Assembly: GCA_002308115.1 (NCBI GenBank)
Contig: DBVJ01000112.1
Coordinates: 1-5,527, forward strand
Source of the DNA: Lachnospiraceae bacterium UBA1267
GTDB lineage: Bacteria; Bacillota; Clostridia; Lachnospirales; Lachnospiraceae
DNA: 5,527 bases
Reading direction: 5' to 3'
A program made the translations under genes and the position numbers. Each line of letters starts with the position of its first letter. Positions within the stretch are counted from its first letter, which is position 1. Positions 1-5,527 of this stretch are shown here, one piece after another. A model generated the notes under the pieces. The model had not been told where the DNA came from, made no database searches, and saw only the letters and a list, made by a program, of their open reading frames with translations.

Positions 1-299
1 AAGACCGGCCCGAGAGAAGGCTCCCGGAGCGCAACGATGGACTTCTTTCCGATCGCACGGAGACCGTCCGCGAGGCCGATCGAGGTCGTGGTCTTGCCTT
101 CGCCTGCGGGCGTCGGCGTGATGGCCGTGACGAGAATGAGTTTCCCTTTCGGTGCATCCTCATTTAAGAAACGAAGCGCGACCTTCGCCTTGTCATTTCC
201 GTAGCATTCCAGAAGATCTTCCGGGATGCCGGCTTTTTTGGCAATATCCTGGATTTCAAGCGGCGAAGCGGCCTGCGCGATTTCAATATCTGTCAGCAT
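1..299 (-). CDS. fhs: Formate--tetrahydrofolate ligase, N-terminal part (runs off the left edge)
   Basis: This enzyme (10-formyltetrahydrofolate synthetase) joins formate to tetrahydrofolate using ATP to give 10-formyl-THF in the cytosol, feeding purine synthesis, formyl-Met-tRNA and, in acetogens, the methyl branch of the Wood-Ljungdahl pathway. The 99 visible residues start [11 protein letters not shown], typical of the family. The signature [20 protein letters not shown] lies at about residues 60-79 and contains the nucleotide-binding loop TPAGEGKT (63-70). LREPSLGPV follows at 91-99, where the window ends. The full family protein is about 550-560 residues, so roughly four fifths is missing. 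The ATG at 299 is supported by AAGGGGG (plus-strand 307-313), 7 nt upstream. It is transcribed divergently from pepF. Identity is near certain; whether the organism is an acetogen cannot be told from this gene. Confidence 0.97.
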   Translation of the reverse strand, partial: MLTDIEIAQAASPLEIQDIAKKAGIPEDLLECYGNDKAKVALRFLNEDAPKGKLILVTAITPTPAGEGKTTTSIGLADGLRAIGKKSIVALREPSLGPV

Positions 300-332
300 A
301 AGTCATCCCCCTTCAAAGAGATTACTGCCTGC

Positions 333-361
333 ATTTTAGCCAACAAGCACGGAAATGTAAA
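333..361 (-). promoter_or_regulatory. Vegetative-type promoter of fhs
   Basis: On the minus strand, TTTACA (plus-strand 356-361) and TAAAAT (333-338) are separated by exactly 17 nt, each one mismatch from the -35 and -10 consensus. Transcription should start near 326, giving a leader of only about 27 nt before the fhs ATG. That is too short for a riboswitch, so any control would act at the promoter itself. Confidence 0.75.
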
Positions 362-396
362 GGACTGAAAAAGCCCTCGCGAAAGTGCCGCCGATA

Positions 397-405
397 TGAT
401 ATGAT
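397..405 (+). promoter_or_regulatory. Probable extended -10 promoter of pepF
   Basis: TGATATGAT is an extended -10 element (TGn followed by TATGAT at 400-405). An overlapping second TATGAT sits at 395-400. No good -35 hexamer lies 16-18 nt upstream, which fits an extended -10 promoter. The predicted start is near 412, leaving a leader of about 30 nt before the ATG at 441. It lies back to back with the fhs promoter without overlapping it. Confidence 0.5.
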
Positions 406-426
406 CAGGACACCAACTGATGAAAC

Positions 427-433
427 AAGGAGG
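427..433 (+). promoter_or_regulatory. Shine-Dalgarno of pepF, which fixes the start codon
   Basis: A perfect AAGGAGG ends 7 nt before the ATG at 441. An in-frame ATG at 420 would place this motif inside the coding sequence (MKQGG...) and has no ribosome binding site of its own, so the start at 441 is preferred. Confidence 0.92.
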
Positions 434-440
434 ATTCAAC

Positions 441-2204
441 ATGTACGACCGTTGGTCACTGGATGTATTGTACAAAGGACTCGATGACCCGAAGTTCGCG
501 GAGGACCGAAAGAAGCTGTCGGAAGCGATCGAAGAGATGATCTCGCTTTCGGACAACTGGGAGAAGAACCCGGATGCCGACCGCCGCGAGATGACGAAGA
601 AAACGCTTCTTCTCCGGGAGAAGTTTGAACTCCTTGTCTATGATCTTCTGGGCTACTTAAGCCTCCGTCAGGCTGCCGATACCCGCGACACGGATGCGGC
701 AGGTCTTCAAGGCGCGATCGAAAATGAACTCACGAAGACCGCAAAGGCAAATGTCGTGCTGGACCGCCTGATTTCCGAGAAAGGCACGGTTGAGGAGCTT
801 GTGGGAGACGATCCGCTTCTCAATGAGTACAAATTCTACCTGGGCACGATCTTCCGCGAGGCAAAGCACCGCCTCTCCGATGACGCGGAGGCCATGTATG
901 TGAAAATGAACCTCACCGGCGGAAGCGCCTGGTCGAAGCTCTTTGACTATCTGACCGCAACGCTTGAGGTGGATTTCAACGGTGAAAAGACCAATCTGTC
1001 CACGATCCGCAACAAAGCGACCGATCCGGACCGCGAGGTCCGCCGCGCGGCCTACGAAGCAGAACTTGCTGCCTATCCGAAGATCGCCGATTCCGTCGCT
1101 TTTGCCCTGAATAACATCAAGTCGCAGGTCACCATGATGGCCCGGGAGCGCGGCTATGCGTCGCCTCTGGATCAGACGCTTCAGGAATCCAACATGAAGC
1201 GCGAGACCCTGGACGCGATGTTGTCCGCCATGGTGGACTACATGCCGAAGTTCCGCGAGTACATGCGCGCCAAGGCACGTTACATCGGCGCAGGCGAACG
1301 TCTCGCATGGTACGACACGGTCGCGCCGGTCGGTTCTTCTCACAAGAAGTACACGAAGGAAGAAGCGCACCATTATCTCGTGGACTGCTTTGCCGCATTT
1401 TCACAGGACATGGCGGACATGATGGACCGCGCATTCAAGGAAGAATGGATCGACTTCGACCCGCGTCCCGGCAAGGTCGGCGGCGCCTTCTGCGCAGGGC
1501 TTCTCGGTCATGAACAGGCCAGGATCCTGACGAATTTCGACGGCAGTTTTGATTCGGTGGACACACTGGCGCATGAACTCGGCCACGCCTACCACGACAA
1601 GCATACGGACTGCCACCGCCCGCTGAACCACGATTACTGCATGCAGGTCGCGGAGACCGCCTCCACCTTCAACGAAACGCACATCATGACCAAAGCGGTC
1701 AGCGAAGCGGAAGGCGAAGAGAAACTCGCGCTTCTGGACGGCCTGCTTTCGGGCGTGAACCAGGTCATCGTAGACATCTACTCCAGGTACCTGTTCGAAA
1801 CGGAAGTGTTCGCCCGCTGCGAGGACGAGCTTCTGATGCCCAAGGATCTCTGCGACATCATGCTCCGCGCGCAGGAAGCCTCCTACGGCGACGGCCTGGA
1901 TCCTGAGAAGCGGCATCCCTACATGTGGTGCTGCAAGAGCCACTATTATTCCGAAGGCCTCAGTTTCTACAACTTCCCCTACGCCTTCGGACAGCTCTTT
2001 GCGATGGGCCTCTACAGCCAGTACCAGAAGGAAGGCGCAAGCTTCGTCCCGAAATATCAGGCTCTCCTTCGTGCAACGCCCGTCTCGACAGTGGAAGAGA
2101 CCGCCGCGATGGCCGGCATCGACGTCACGAAGAAGGCATTCTGGGAAGAAAGCCTCCAGATCTGCGCAAAACTCATTGATGAGTTTATCGCTCTCACGAA
2201 GTAA
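441..2204 (+). CDS. pepF: M3 family zinc oligoendopeptidase (PepF type)
   Basis: This is a cytosolic zinc metallopeptidase of 587 residues that cuts short peptides, probably finishing the breakdown of imported or internally made oligopeptides. The helical N-terminal part opens MYDRWSLDVLYKGLDDP, as in the pepF/M3 clade. GKVGGAFC (344-351) is the usual conserved stretch before the active site. The zinc site is HELGH (378-382), with H378 and H382 as ligands and E379 as the general base; the third ligand is E405 in AETASTFNE. H501 in KSHYY and Tyr510/Tyr514 in FYNFPYAFG match the substrate-binding His/Tyr region of M3 enzymes. No signal peptide or membrane segment is visible. Length and motifs fit an intact member of the roughly 590-residue TIGR02290-type group. 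An uncharacterised gene follows 48 nt downstream and probably shares the transcript. The exact peptide specificity cannot be read from the sequence. Confidence 0.95.
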   Translation: MYDRWSLDVLYKGLDDPKFAEDRKKLSEAIEEMISLSDNWEKNPDADRREMTKKTLLLREKFELLVYDLLGYLSLRQAADTRDTDAAGLQGAIENELTKTAKANVVLDRLISEKGTVEELVGDDPLLNEYKFYLGTIFREAKHRLSDDAEAMYVKMNLTGGSAWSKLFDYLTATLEVDFNGEKTNLSTIRNKATDPDREVRRAAYEAELAAYPKIADSVAFALNNIKSQVTMMARERGYASPLDQTLQESNMKRETLDAMLSAMVDYMPKFREYMRAKARYIGAGERLAWYDTVAPVGSSHKKYTKEEAHHYLVDCFAAFSQDMADMMDRAFKEEWIDFDPRPGKVGGAFCAGLLGHEQARILTNFDGSFDSVDTLAHELGHAYHDKHTDCHRPLNHDYCMQVAETASTFNETHIMTKAVSEAEGEEKLALLDGLLSGVNQVIVDIYSRYLFETEVFARCEDELLMPKDLCDIMLRAQEASYGDGLDPEKRHPYMWCCKSHYYSEGLSFYNFPYAFGQLFAMGLYSQYQKEGASFVPKYQALLRATPVSTVEETAAMAGIDVTKKAFWEESLQICAKLIDEFIALTK

Positions 2205-2216
2205 CGGAAGGACCGG

Positions 2217-2235
2217 AAAGCCGCGCAGGCTTTTT
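2217..2235 (+). terminator. Weak hairpin with short T-run (possible attenuator) after pepF
   Basis: AAAGCC (2217-2222) pairs with GGCTTT (2228-2233) around the loop GCGCA, and two more T follow. The arrangement looks like a rho-independent terminator, but the stem is only 6 bp with three A-U pairs and almost no T remains beyond it. It may lower read-through from pepF into the next gene rather than stop it. It could also be chance. Confidence 0.3.
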
Positions 2236-2252
2236 CAGAAAGAATCAGGAAA

Positions 2253-3284
2253 ATGACGAACCGGAAGACAGAATTCGACCGCATCAAAGTCGGAGAATTC
2301 GTATACACCAGTGCAGGCTATGGCTATGTGCTGGCGATCGATACGAAAGGAATGGACCATCTGGTGGACTCCATTCTGAAAAGCACGATGAAAGGGGAGA
2401 TGCGAACGCGTCTCCTCGGCATCGCTGCGAACGCGGATCTCTCGAGAGAGGAGCGCAGGCAGCCTGTGCTGATTGATTCCAATGACGAGATCTCGATTCT
2501 CTCCGATACGGACCTGGTTCTTTCGGGCTACGTGCTGAATGAAGAGGAGATGGCTGCCTGCTCTTTGAGCCAGGCCAGCGAGCACATGGACCGGTCACTG
2601 GAGCTCTACAGCCGGATCTACGGCGCGCAGTCGGAAGAATACGGCGTTCTGAAGAAAATGGCGGACGCTCTGTACAACGATTATTCCCGTGCGCTGGATC
2701 TCATCGGCGCGCATTCGAACGAGAGTTTCTTTGACTACATGACGCGCGTGGCAGGCGCCGAGGCCCGCAAAAAGATCACCGGCGAAGACGAGAAGGAACT
2801 GAAAAAGCACGAACTTATCCGGCTTGCGGACGGTTTTTCCTACGTGTACGAATACGACCGGCTGGGGCCGAAACATTTTCTGCAGGAACTGGAACACAGG
2901 ACGGACCGGACGGAAGAGGAGAAGCAGGCGATCCGGCGGATCATCCGGGATCTGGACCCCCGTCCCGACGAAGAAAAGCTGCCCGTCCTCATCACCGGCG
3001 ACATGGATCCCTTCATCGGGCTCAGGGTGCCGCTTATGGGCACCGGCTATGTGCTCTCGGACGATGAGTGTGAAGCCTATGATCTGGGCGCTCTGGTGGA
3101 TATTCAGAAGTCGGCGCTGGAGATGACCTCTTATCTCTACGGTTCAGACTCTGAAGAGGCAGAGGCGCAGCGCAAGACGCTGACTTCCGTCCTGGGAGAT
3201 TTCGGCGGCATGATGAAGGCCATCGGCGTCGGGAATGCGGAGACACTGACCGACTATTTTGCAAGAAAAGTGAAAGAACTGTAA
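2253..3284 (+). CDS. Uncharacterised acidic protein made of two copies of one module
   Basis: I do not recognise this 343-residue family. It is rich in Asp/Glu with many Lys/Arg, has no signal peptide or membrane segment, and is probably cytosolic. Residues 71-167 and 244-340 align without gaps over 97 positions with about 30% identity (my hand count, 29). Shared anchors are PVLI, GYVL, LE..S..YG, SEE, IG, and E...DY..R. Upstream, 22-36 and 194-208 also share G..YV...D..G..H, so nearly the whole protein is a tandem duplication. The YG..SEE helix pairs faintly resemble TPR-type helices, but I cannot claim that fold. No catalytic motif is evident. The ATG has only AGGA 2 nt upstream or a weak AGAAAGA 9 nt upstream, so expression may be low or coupled to pepF. 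No other start codon lies between the pepF stop and this ATG in this frame. Being a real gene is well supported; its function is unknown. Confidence 0.85.
   Translation: MTNRKTEFDRIKVGEFVYTSAGYGYVLAIDTKGMDHLVDSILKSTMKGEMRTRLLGIAANADLSREERRQPVLIDSNDEISILSDTDLVLSGYVLNEEEMAACSLSQASEHMDRSLELYSRIYGAQSEEYGVLKKMADALYNDYSRALDLIGAHSNESFFDYMTRVAGAEARKKITGEDEKELKKHELIRLADGFSYVYEYDRLGPKHFLQELEHRTDRTEEEKQAIRRIIRDLDPRPDEEKLPVLITGDMDPFIGLRVPLMGTGYVLSDDECEAYDLGALVDIQKSALEMTSYLYGSDSEEAEAQRKTLTSVLGDFGGMMKAIGVGNAETLTDYFARKVKEL
2316..2753 (+). repeat. Module 1 of the internal protein duplication
   Basis: This covers residues 22-167 of the 343-residue protein. It starts at the GYGYV segment and runs through PVLIDSNDEI (71-80) and SGYVLNEEE (91-99) to FFDYMTRVA (159-167). 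It pairs with module 2 at a constant offset of 173 residues from position 71 on, and at an offset of 172 before that. The similarity is in the protein; I did not see clear repeat identity in the DNA, so the duplication looks old. Confidence 0.75.
2832..3272 (+). repeat. Module 2 of the internal protein duplication
   Basis: This covers residues 194-340 of the 343-residue protein. It starts at GFSYV and runs through PVLITGDMDP (244-253) and TGYVLSDDE (264-272) to LTDYFARKV (332-340). A charged linker, about 168-190 (ITGEDEKELKKHE), joins it to module 1. The copy ends three residues before the stop codon. Confidence 0.75.
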
Positions 3285-3304
3285 GCGCAAAGCGTCATAT
3301 AAGG

Positions 3305-3333
3305 AAGGACCGCCCGGGAGGGCGGTCCTTTTT
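3305..3333 (+). terminator. Strong rho-independent terminator
   Basis: An 11-bp perfect stem, AAGGACCGCCC pairing with GGGCGGTCCTT, closes a GGGA tetraloop (3316-3319) and is followed by TTT, giving five T in a row at 3329-3333. It starts 20 nt after the stop of the 343-residue gene and ends the pepF transcription unit. The opposing lipoprotein-peptidase gene ends at 3349. Read from the minus strand the same hairpin has only a poor T tail (TTCCTTATAT), so it may terminate that transcript less well. Confidence 0.92.
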
Positions 3334-3348
3334 GTCATAAGGAGCGGA

Positions 3349-5094
3349 CTAATCATTCAGCTTTCGGATCTTGTCCAGAGCGGTATGACAGATATCCAGC
3401 ACCGCCGCTTCGTCGTCAAAGGTGCGGATATCCAGATCGTCCAGAAGTTCAAAATAGCCGTAGTCATAGGGACCAGCGTTCTGGATGTCCTCCCACATTT
3501 TCACGGCGCCCTTGAAATCGTTCTGGGCCTTCGCCCAGATCTGAAGCGCGACGATGCCGCTGGCCGCATAACTCAGATAATACATCGGCGCTTCAAAATT
3601 GTGGTTGATGTACTGCCAGATGTATTCGGACTGATAATAATCGCCGTAGGCATAGGAGATGTCCTCATAAAGCGAGTTGATCTCATCCAGTGTTGCGCCC
3701 GGATTTTCATAGACGGCCCGCTGAAACTCATCGTAGATGCAGCCGTCCACCACATTCATCATGAGTTCGACCAGGAGCGCGGAGAGCGCGGCGTCTGCAT
3801 TCTGGCCGTAGATTTCAGAGTAATAGTAGGAGCAGAGCCCTTCAAAGCCGTTGGAGTGGATCTCGTTCAGGTCCATGGAAGAACCATAGGCGAAAATGTT
3901 TGGGTTATGGACGAGATTCATGTTGATGAAGTGGCCGAATTCGTGCGTGAGCGTCATGAAATCTCTGGGACCGGGCTGCATCGTGATAAAAATGAATGCG
4001 CTGCCGGTCGTCTGAAAATCGGTGGTGTAACCGGCGTCGAGCCGTCCGGCCTCATCGCTGATGTCATAGAGCTTATGCTCCGAGAGCACGTCGAAATACT
4101 GTCCTGCGAGCGGGCTGATACGGTCAGCGATACTGCCCAGATTCGCGATCATCTTCTCCGGCTTCATGACCGAAGTGACCCGCTGCAGCCCGAAATAGGC
4201 ATCGGTAAAATATAAGAGGTCGTAGAATTCGGCAGAGATCTGCTTCACGGCATGGTGGTATTCTTCGGCAGCTTTGGAATCGTAATCGCGGTAGTAGACG
4301 TTTTCATCGGCGTAGTCTGCGTAATTCTCATAGCCGTAATACTGCGCCATTTTGGTCCGTAAGCTCACGAGTTCCAGATAAATGGGGCCGACCAGAGAGT
4401 TGATGTATGCATCATCCTTGTAGATCTTGTCCTGATTCTCATCGATGATCTTGTTGTATCTGGTGACCAGTTCGGTTTCCTGCTTCTGCCATTCCTTCTC
4501 CTGGTCCGTCATGTCTTCATACTCTTCGAAATATGAGAAGGCCGCTTCTCCGACGTAAGATTTGAACGAATCCCGGCAGTGCCCGTTAGAGACGGCTCGG
4601 CATGCCTGGCAGGCCAGATCCCCAAGGTCATAAGCCAGGGCTTCCAGGTCCTGGTATTTTTGGGACAGTTCGTCGTTGGAGACTTCACGGCAATAGGCGA
4701 TATAGGACAGCGTGTAGTTGTCATTCAGCTGTTCGTACTCATGGTAGATCTGATCATAAAGCGTCCGGATCCGGGAAAAGTCGTTTTTGGACGCGGCTTC
4801 GGTGAGCTGGCTGCAGAGATCTTCGAAGGCTTCTTTTGTGACTTCTCTGTATTCGGGGATCAGAGAACCGGGCTGCGGCGCATCCGTCGGACGTTCGGTG
4901 GGCACGTCGGTCGGACCACCGGGAATCGCGGTCGGCGCTTCGGTCTTCTTCGGCGTGCGTGTCTCGATGCCGGCTTCCTCGGCCACCGAGTCCAGCCAGT
5001 CGGAATAGTCCTTAAAGCAACCCGAAAGCGAGAATAGAAGTGTGAAAGAAAGGAGCACAGAGACGATTCTGATCAAAAGGCCGTGTTTCTTCAT
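3349..5094 (-). CDS. Lipoprotein M3-type zinc metallopeptidase, surface anchored
   Basis: This 581-residue predicted peptidase should sit on the outer face of the cytoplasmic membrane and digest oligopeptides there. The signal peptide MKKHGLLIRIVSVLLS... ends in the lipobox LSGC, with C26 as the lipidated residue. A Pro/Thr-rich spacer follows (about 47-76, with PTDVPTERPTDAP), then a helical body. The zinc site is HEFGH (384-388); E411 in NEIHSNGFE is the likely third ligand, 23 residues after H388, the same spacing as in the nearby PepF. H498 and Tyr505/506/509 in NHNFEAPMYYLSYAAS match the C-terminal His/Tyr region. It is clearly more diverged than PepF: the GGAFC stretch is not conserved. 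The ATG at 5094 is chosen over upstream frame extensions because AAAGGA (5100-5105) precedes it by 5 nt and the signal peptide starts there. Substrate is unknown. Eight Cys lie in the mature chain besides C26. Confidence 0.9.
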   Translation of the reverse strand: MKKHGLLIRIVSVLLSFTLLFSLSGCFKDYSDWLDSVAEEAGIETRTPKKTEAPTAIPGGPTDVPTERPTDAPQPGSLIPEYREVTKEAFEDLCSQLTEAASKNDFSRIRTLYDQIYHEYEQLNDNYTLSYIAYCREVSNDELSQKYQDLEALAYDLGDLACQACRAVSNGHCRDSFKSYVGEAAFSYFEEYEDMTDQEKEWQKQETELVTRYNKIIDENQDKIYKDDAYINSLVGPIYLELVSLRTKMAQYYGYENYADYADENVYYRDYDSKAAEEYHHAVKQISAEFYDLLYFTDAYFGLQRVTSVMKPEKMIANLGSIADRISPLAGQYFDVLSEHKLYDISDEAGRLDAGYTTDFQTTGSAFIFITMQPGPRDFMTLTHEFGHFINMNLVHNPNIFAYGSSMDLNEIHSNGFEGLCSYYYSEIYGQNADAALSALLVELMMNVVDGCIYDEFQRAVYENPGATLDEINSLYEDISYAYGDYYQSEYIWQYINHNFEAPMYYLSYAASGIVALQIWAKAQNDFKGAVKMWEDIQNAGPYDYGYFELLDDLDIRTFDDEAAVLDICHTALDKIRKLND

Positions 5095-5120
5095 GTTTAT
5101 CCTTTCTGCGGCAGACCGCT

Positions 5121-5140
5121 TTGGAATCTCTACTTTCCAA
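5121..5140. promoter_or_regulatory. Inverted repeat over the predicted lipoprotein-peptidase start site (possible operator)
   Basis: TTGGAA (5121-5126) and TTCCAA (5135-5140) form a perfect inverted repeat with an 8-nt spacer. It touches the predicted minus-strand -10 element and covers the expected transcription start near 5132. That is a classic place for a dimeric repressor, but a 6-bp arm can arise by chance and no regulator gene is visible in the window. Confidence 0.35.
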
Positions 5141-5167
5141 TTTATCATTTTTTGCACGAAGAGACAA
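5139..5167 (-). promoter_or_regulatory. Predicted promoter of the lipoprotein M3 peptidase
   Basis: On the minus strand TTGTCT (plus-strand 5162-5167) and TAAATT (5139-5144) are spaced by 17 nt, and the -10 is extended by TGA directly upstream. Each hexamer matches the consensus at 4 of 6 positions. Transcription would start near 5132, leaving a leader of about 38 nt. Confidence 0.5.
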
Positions 5168-5223
5168 GAGAGGCAGCGGGCGGCATTTGGTGTGAAAAAA
5201 ACTTTTCTTCTCAAGTTCCTCTG

Positions 5224-5232
5224 TGCTATATT
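5224..5232 (+). promoter_or_regulatory. Predicted extended -10 promoter of the right-hand lipoprotein gene
   Basis: TGCTATATT has the TGn extension and a TATATT hexamer (5227-5232). The best upstream hexamer at 17 nt, TTTCTT (5204-5209), is a weak -35. The predicted start is near 5239, with a leader of about 38 nt before the ATG at 5277. Confidence 0.45.
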
Positions 5233-5276
5233 ATGGATATCTATCGGTTTTCAAGCTTCGGAAAGGAGCGCTCAAG

Positions 5277-5527
5277 ATGAAAAACATGTTACAGAAAATC
5301 CTGACGATGGTCCTGATCCTGGCCTTTGTGCTTTCCGGCTGCTCCGGGAAGGAGCCTACGGCCGAAAGCGGCGATACGACGCAGCCCGTTCCGGAAGAGA
5401 CCACCGAAGCGCCTCAGCCGGAAGGCAGGTACAAACTCTCCCCGGAAGGAGAGGCCATCGTGGACGACGTGGAGGTTTTTGCTCCGAACCCGGATGATCA
5501 GGCCCGCGTGTTCTATGAGATCTTCGT
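5277..5527 (+). CDS. Lipoprotein, N-terminal part; possibly a surface alpha-amylase family (GH13) enzyme
   Basis: The 83 visible residues begin MKNMLQKILTMVLILAF and reach the lipobox LSGC, with C22 as the lipidated residue. A low-complexity Thr/Pro/Glu spacer follows (about 23-50, with TTEAPQPEG). The protein should be exported and anchored to the outer face of the membrane. The last residues, DQARVFYEIF with the next codon starting GT (Val if completed), resemble the first beta strand of GH13 alpha-amylase-type enzymes, where (V/F)YEIFVRSF is common. This would make it an extracellular starch or maltodextrin hydrolase, but the match covers under ten residues and the catalytic region lies outside the window. 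The start is supported by AAAGGAG (5262-5268), 8 nt upstream of the ATG. The gene is divergent from the lipoprotein peptidase. Being a lipoprotein is secure; the enzyme family is a moderate guess. Confidence 0.85.
   Translation, partial: MKNMLQKILTMVLILAFVLSGCSGKEPTAESGDTTQPVPEETTEAPQPEGRYKLSPEGEAIVDDVEVFAPNPDDQARVFYEIF

Noticed and set aside
300..332. Folate or purine riboswitch in front of fhs
   Set aside because: The predicted leader is about 27 nt, too short for an aptamer, and shows no conserved riboswitch core.
420..440. Upstream ATG at 420 as the pepF start
   Set aside because: The AAGGAGG motif at 427-433 would then be coding (MKQGG) and the ATG at 420 lacks its own ribosome binding site. 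The start at 441 fits both.
657..1373. A 238-residue open frame on the minus strand inside pepF
   Set aside because: It is fully antisense to a well-supported M3 peptidase, has no recognisable domain, and its Arg/Val/His-rich content is what the reverse of this codon bias gives.
1401..1943. A 180-residue open frame on the minus strand across the pepF active site
   Set aside because: It is antisense to the HELGH region, which explains the conserved sequence. It has no matching family and no convincing ribosome binding site.
2253..3284. TPR protein assignment for the duplicated-module gene
   Set aside because: YG..SEE followed by a helix looks a little like TPR linkers, but there are only two distant copies and no regular 34-residue periodicity, so I leave it unassigned.
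3385..4215. A 276-residue plus-strand open frame antisense to the lipoprotein peptidase
   Set aside because: It mirrors the real gene in complementary codon positions, with Val/Ile/Asp-rich low-information sequence. The lipoprotein peptidase on the other strand has clear zinc-site motifs.
5095..5214. N-terminal extension of the lipoprotein peptidase up to an ATG at 5214
   Set aside because: It would bury the lipoprotein signal 40 residues inside the protein, and the extra stretch overlaps the predicted promoter. The ATG at 5094 has a good ribosome binding site.

Overview
The window looks like a chromosomal segment of a Gram-positive anaerobe of the Bacillota, most probably class Clostridia. 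The reasons are a clostridial-style formate--tetrahydrofolate ligase, strong AAGGAGG-type ribosome binding sites, recognisable vegetative-type promoters, two lipoproteins with LSGC lipoboxes and Pro/Thr-rich spacers, and a moderately G+C-rich codon bias. That bias also produces many long meaningless shadow frames. I cannot name the genus from sequence alone.

Layout. Positions 1-299 hold the 5' end of fhs (minus strand), which continues beyond the left edge. A divergent promoter region (300-440) separates it from pepF (441-2204, plus), a complete cytosolic M3 zinc oligopeptidase. An unrecognised acidic 343-residue protein (2253-3284, plus) follows 48 nt downstream in the same direction. It is built from two copies of one module of about 150-170 residues. 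A strong hairpin terminator (3305-3333) closes this transcription unit. A second M3-type metallopeptidase (3349-5094, minus) converges on it; this one has a lipoprotein signal and a Pro/Thr spacer, so it should be anchored outside the membrane. A second divergent promoter region (5095-5276) carries an inverted repeat over the predicted lipoprotein-peptidase start site. It leads to another lipoprotein gene (5277 onward, plus) that runs off the right edge and may be a surface GH13 alpha-amylase-type enzyme.

How the genes fit together. fhs belongs to one-carbon metabolism and looks unrelated to the rest. The two M3 peptidases share the HExxH zinc site, a third-ligand Glu exactly 23 residues after the second His, and a C-terminal His/Tyr substrate-binding region. 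One acts inside and one probably outside the cell. An attractive but unproven reading is peptide breakdown on both sides of the membrane, beside a lipoprotein that may degrade polysaccharide.

I see no mobile element, CRISPR array, tRNA, rRNA, toxin-antitoxin pair or defence system. The most unusual item is the duplicated-module protein next to pepF. No gene-free stretch exceeds 300 bases.
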